Below, piece by piece: positions 61,117-64,000 of a stretch of 64,000 nt of DNA; positions within the stretch are counted from its first letter, which is position 1, and the number at the start of each line of letters is the position of its first letter. The notes beneath the pieces are model-generated. The model did not search any database, was not told the origin of the DNA, and saw only the letters and a list, made by a program, of their open reading frames with translations. The translations under genes and the position numbers were made by a program. This stretch comes from FEN-1279 sp964501535 (GTDB lineage Bacteria > Bacteroidota > Ignavibacteria > Tepidaquicellales > Tepidaquicellaceae): assembly GCA_964501535.1 (NCBI GenBank), contig CAZCSV010000001.1, positions 682,001 through 746,000 of the forward strand, given 5' to 3'.

Positions 61117-62493
61117 ATGAGAAAAATATTTATTGCTGTCTTATTGTTAATTGCATTCGGTGTAAATTCACAATGGATTTCTACAAACCTCCCCTATCAG
61201 GGTTATTCGAATAAAATTGATTTTTATAACGTAAACAGCGGAATATCCTGCGGCTATTCTGCAATCACCCACGAAGGGAAAATCTATTATACTACAAATT
61301 CAGGAATAAACTGGAGCCTGTCAATATTTCCGCCTGAACTCAGGAATATCACCGATATTCAATATATAAGTTCTTCTTTGGTTTATGCGAGCGGTGCGGA
61401 AAATATTATTCCTGCTCTTCAAAAAGGAACGGATAATACATATAAAAGGATATTCTTGAAATCAACCAATTCTGGCATTTCATGGGATAGAGTAATTCCT
61501 TTCGATACAATGAGCGGAAAATTCGATAATATACATTTTTTCAACCAGAATACCGGATATGTAATAGAAAACGTAAACCGTACTATTCTTCCCACATTTT
61601 ATAAAACCACGAACGGCGGATTTAACTGGATACAGATTTCTACGCTCGATGTCGATTTTGTAATTCAGGATATGGAATTTCTGAATGAGAATATTGGATT
61701 TCTAGCCGGTTATGTCTGCTGCGGAATTAATGCCATGATTTTTAAAACAGTTAACGGCGGTTTAACATGGAAATCTTTTAATTACCGGTTAACTGACGAT
61801 TTCACCTGTATAAATTTTTTCAATGCAACAACGGGCATCGTTGTCGGAAGATGTACTACTTACTATAACGGAACAAAAATTTACAGAACCCAAGACGCCG
61901 GAGAATCCTGGGACTCGGTCGCCTCATTCAAAGATGTTTATCCCTCTGCAGTTAAAGCATTAAACGGCACCGGTATCGCATTTTCCGCAGGTTATCCGTC
62001 TCTGCAGTCAAACCCCTCACCGGAAAAGACTTATACATTCAAAACAACCGATTTCGGTCTGACTTGGATAAGTAAAAATTTTAATTCATATAAAGTAATT
62101 AAGGGATGCTCTTTAATCGACCAGAATAATTTCTTCTTGAGCGGGGGCGATTCGGTGTCTTCGGCTGTAATTATGAAATCTACTAACGGCGGTAATGTAT
62201 TCGTAAAAAGTGTTTCAGGAGAAATTCCTGATTACTTTTATTTATATCAAAATTACCCCAACCCGTTTAATCCGTCAACAATTATACGTTATCAGATTAA
62301 AAGCTCAAGATTCATAACCCTTAAAGTCTACAACATACTAGGCAAAGAGATTGCAGCACTTGTAAACACAAAACAATTACCCGGAACCTATGAAGTGAAC
62401 TGGGATGCATCCGAATATCCCGGCGGTGTCTATTTTTATACCTTGGAATCGCAAAATTTCAAAGAGACAAAGAGAATGGTTTTATTAAAATAA
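61117..62493 (+). CDS. T9SS-secreted beta-propeller protein D
   Basis: A 458-residue secreted protein: signal peptide MRKIFIAVLLLIAFGVNSQ, Asp-box blades (TTNSGINW, STNSGISW, TTNGGFNW, TVNGGLTW, TQDAGESW, TTDFGLTW) and a T9SS sorting domain (NYPNPFNPSTIIRYQIK to TKRMVLLK). It is a full-length paralogue of protein B with the same blade order and the same segments before the sorting domain (DQNNFFLSGGD against DQNNFFMSGGD), but its sorting domain lacks the palindrome insert. The role is unknown. Confidence 0.8.
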   Translation: MRKIFIAVLLLIAFGVNSQWISTNLPYQGYSNKIDFYNVNSGISCGYSAITHEGKIYYTTNSGINWSLSIFPPELRNITDIQYISSSLVYASGAENIIPALQKGTDNTYKRIFLKSTNSGISWDRVIPFDTMSGKFDNIHFFNQNTGYVIENVNRTILPTFYKTTNGGFNWIQISTLDVDFVIQDMEFLNENIGFLAGYVCCGINAMIFKTVNGGLTWKSFNYRLTDDFTCINFFNATTGIVVGRCTTYYNGTKIYRTQDAGESWDSVASFKDVYPSAVKALNGTGIAFSAGYPSLQSNPSPEKTYTFKTTDFGLTWISKNFNSYKVIKGCSLIDQNNFFLSGGDSVSSAVIMKSTNGGNVFVKSVSGEIPDYFYLYQNYPNPFNPSTIIRYQIKSSRFITLKVYNILGKEIAALVNTKQLPGTYEVNWDASEYPGGVYFYTLESQNFKETKRMVLLK

Positions 62494-62530
62494 TATATTT
62501 TTTATATTCGGGAAAAATATATATCCTCTG

Positions 62531-63109
62531 ATACTCGATAAAAAATACTGGGAAAATAAATACCTAAACGACGAAGCAGGATGGGATATCGGCAGTATCT
62601 CCACTCCCCTTAAAGAATATTTCGACCAGCTCGAAAATAAAGGAATCAGAATATTAATTCCCGGATGCGGCAATGCATACGAAGCCGAATACCTGTTCGA
62701 TAATGGATTTAAAAACGTCTTTGTCCTGGACATCGCAGAAACTATCATCTCCGAATTCACTAAACGTGCTCCTCACTTCCCTGTCGGAAATATCATCATC
62801 GAAGATTTTTTTGAACATAAAGGAAAATACGATTTAATCATCGAACAGACTTTTTTCTGCGCAGTCTTTCCTTCCGAAAGAAAAAAATATTCCGAAAAGG
62901 TTTTCGAATTGCTGAATCACGGAGGCAAACTCGTCGGATTGCTATTCAGTCACGAATTCGGCAATACATTCCCCCCTTATGGAGGGACTAAAGAAGAATA
63001 CCTTGAATATTTCAAACCGTTTTTCCAAATTAAGTATTTCTCGATTGCTCATAATTCAATAAAGCCAAGAGCCCGTAGAGAATTTTTTATTAACTTAATA
63101 AAAATATGA
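62531..63109 (+). CDS. TPMT-like SAM-dependent methyltransferase lacking a normal start codon
   Basis: The plus-strand frame from about 62531 to 63109 encodes a methyltransferase of the thiopurine-methyltransferase-like group: LDKKYWENKYLNDEAGWDIGSIS at the N-terminus, motif I IRILIPGCGNAYEAEYLF, VFVLDIAE, DLIIEQTFFCAVFPSER and FPPYGGTKEEYLEYF, ending with RAREF-like strand residues. The frame is open back to a stop at 62486-62488 but holds no ATG, GTG or TTG before the conserved sequence; an ATA at 62531 stands where homologues would have the initiator, and a CTG is at 62528. Either an unusual start is used or a point mutation has removed the ATG. The stop overlaps the start of the next gene. 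Confidence 0.75.
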   Translation: MLDKKYWENKYLNDEAGWDIGSISTPLKEYFDQLENKGIRILIPGCGNAYEAEYLFDNGFKNVFVLDIAETIISEFTKRAPHFPVGNIIIEDFFEHKGKYDLIIEQTFFCAVFPSERKKYSEKVFELLNHGGKLVGLLFSHEFGNTFPPYGGTKEEYLEYFKPFFQIKYFSIAHNSIKPRARREFFINLIKI

Positions 63110-63708
63110 CAAAAAAACATATCCACGAAATTATTTGCCCTACCTGCAACAGCTCTTTCTGGATAAATGATGCGTATTCATATTTTAATAATCAGCAAAT
63201 ATGCTCAAACTGCAATACCCCCATTCAGACGGGAAAAAACGGTATGGATGAACAAATTTTAATACAAATCCGAGGGAAAGCATCTATCAGGGCAATCAGA
63301 ATGATTAAAGATGCAAGGCATTGCAGTCTGAGAGCCGCAAAGAAACAGGTGAAAGCGGTTGCAAAAGCTAATAATATCAAAATTAATACCGACGTTACTT
63401 CGGTTCTCAATTTCTTTTTGAGAATTGTTATTAGTGCTCTCCTTGGTCTAGGAATTGTGGGCATTGGAAGCGCTTTTTATCCGGAATTGCAAAAAATTGC
63501 CGCTCCGGTAGTATGCCAGGGAGATTTTAAAATCGAAGTGGAAAAAGAGCTTACCACTAAAACCCGGGGAGAAAGAAGCAAAGGGAAAGAAGTACTGGTA
63601 ACCTGCGACGATGAAGATATTTCCGAAAAAACATTCTATGCTTCCGTCGGTATATATGCACTTATTATCTTTATTTTACTCACTGCAAGAAAATTATTCA
63701 GCAGGTGA
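63106..63708 (+). CDS. Zinc-ribbon membrane protein with L7/L12-like helix pair
   Basis: A 200-residue protein that I do not recognise as a named family. It starts with a zinc-ribbon (CPTC near residue 11 and CSNC near residue 33), then has a segment RGKASIRAIRMIKDARHCSLRAAKKQVKAVAKAN that resembles the C-terminal helix-turn-helix of ribosomal protein L7/L12. Two hydrophobic segments (about 103-123 and 180-196) flank a Cys-containing extracytoplasmic loop with CQGDFKIEVEKEL and TCDDED. Its ATG overlaps the methyltransferase stop (ATGA), so the two are translationally coupled. Confidence 0.6.
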   Translation: MTKKHIHEIICPTCNSSFWINDAYSYFNNQQICSNCNTPIQTGKNGMDEQILIQIRGKASIRAIRMIKDARHCSLRAAKKQVKAVAKANNIKINTDVTSVLNFFLRIVISALLGLGIVGIGSAFYPELQKIAAPVVCQGDFKIEVEKELTTKTRGERSKGKEVLVTCDDEDISEKTFYASVGIYALIIFILLTARKLFSR

Positions 63709-63855
63709 CTTTAAGTCTCAAAATTTCCGGATTATTTTTTTTGTATAAAAAAAATAGTATGGAATGATATAAAAATCTATATTAAATTATACTAATACCG
63801 AAAAAGTAAGCATTTATTAAATAATAGCTTCTTAAATAAAGGAGAGGAAATATAT

Positions 63856-64000
63856 ATGAAGTACATTTTATACTTGTTGATCCTGCTCTTGCCTCTTATT
63901 GGCTGTAAGAAAATGAAACAGTCTTTTAAAAAAGAAATCAAAACTCAGCCGACTGCAAACTTACAACTCGATTCCACAGGCGTTCCTGTCGACCCGGGTA
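63856..64000 (+). CDS. Lipoprotein, 3 prime end outside the window
   Basis: A frame that begins at the ATG at 63856 with AAGGAGAGG eight or more bases upstream and continues off the right edge. The first 48 residues show a signal peptide with lipobox (LLILLLPLIGCKK), then a Lys/Thr-rich linker and LQLDSTGVPVDPG. The protein is probably a lipoprotein of the cell envelope; the function cannot be read from this part. Confidence 0.7.
   Translation, partial: MKYILYLLILLLPLIGCKKMKQSFKKEIKTQPTANLQLDSTGVPVDPG

Overview
The window looks like a chromosomal piece of an AT-rich member of the Bacteroidota/Chlorobiota/Ignavibacteriota (FCB) group, most likely Ignavibacteriota. Nine secreted proteins end in the roughly 80-90-residue C-terminal domain that begins NYPNPFNP and ends in a K-rich VLLK/MLIK-type tail, the type IX secretion (T9SS) sorting domain typical of these lineages. 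Several genes start at TTG, many lack a clear Shine-Dalgarno, and a few intergenic regions carry TAnnTTTG boxes like the Bacteroidota -7 element. No rRNA, CRISPR array, transposase or integrase is visible. Assignments come from reading motifs by eye; no database search was run.

Layout. 1-550: left-edge fragment of a membrane protein (minus). 950-10 kb: housekeeping (secD, secF, a STAS protein, purA, DoxX, mnmA, an orphan MlaF-like ATPase, murI, pyrE). 10.1-14.2 kb: a four-gene biotin-dependent carboxyltransferase operon that looks like a soluble methylmalonyl-CoA:pyruvate transcarboxylase (5S, 12S, small OadG-tail-like protein, biotin carrier). 14.4-19.4 kb: two tandem paralogous sialidase-like (Asp-box) T9SS proteins. 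19.5-22.2 kb: YciO/Sua5-like, nitroreductase, PAS and metallophosphoesterase genes in a tight operon. 22.2-34.9 kb: an accessory stretch with an isolated phage terminase pair, lpxA, an SRPBCC protein, an MBL-fold lipoprotein, an alpha/beta-hydrolase-like protein, a YD-repeat-like protein, an outer-membrane beta-barrel receptor and a DUF4097-like repeat protein.

35.1-37.1 kb: atpD-atpC followed by tRNA-Lys and a terminator. 37.3-41.0 kb: a T9SS-exported M14 carboxypeptidase and glmS. 41.2-51.6 kb: an 11-subunit NADH dehydrogenase-like operon (nuoABCDHIJKLMN, no EFG) with a tRNA-Leu(CAA) gene between nuoL and nuoM, preceded by birA, whose product would biotinylate the carrier protein at 13.8 kb. 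52.5-62.5 kb: a subtilisin-like protease and a cluster of T9SS proteins (four WD/BNR-like beta-propellers and one CocE-type hydrolase) with an internally deleted remnant between them. 62.5-64.0 kb: a TPMT-like methyltransferase without a normal start codon, a zinc-ribbon membrane protein and the start of a lipoprotein.

The most unusual signals are a 20-bp perfect-stem palindrome carried in frame inside three T9SS sorting domains, with a 176-bp nearly identical block shared by two of those genes (cassette-like exchange of the sorting domain); the isolated, intact-looking terminase large/small pair; the tRNA embedded in the nuo operon; and the compact transcarboxylase-type operon with its membrane-anchor-less OadG-like subunit.
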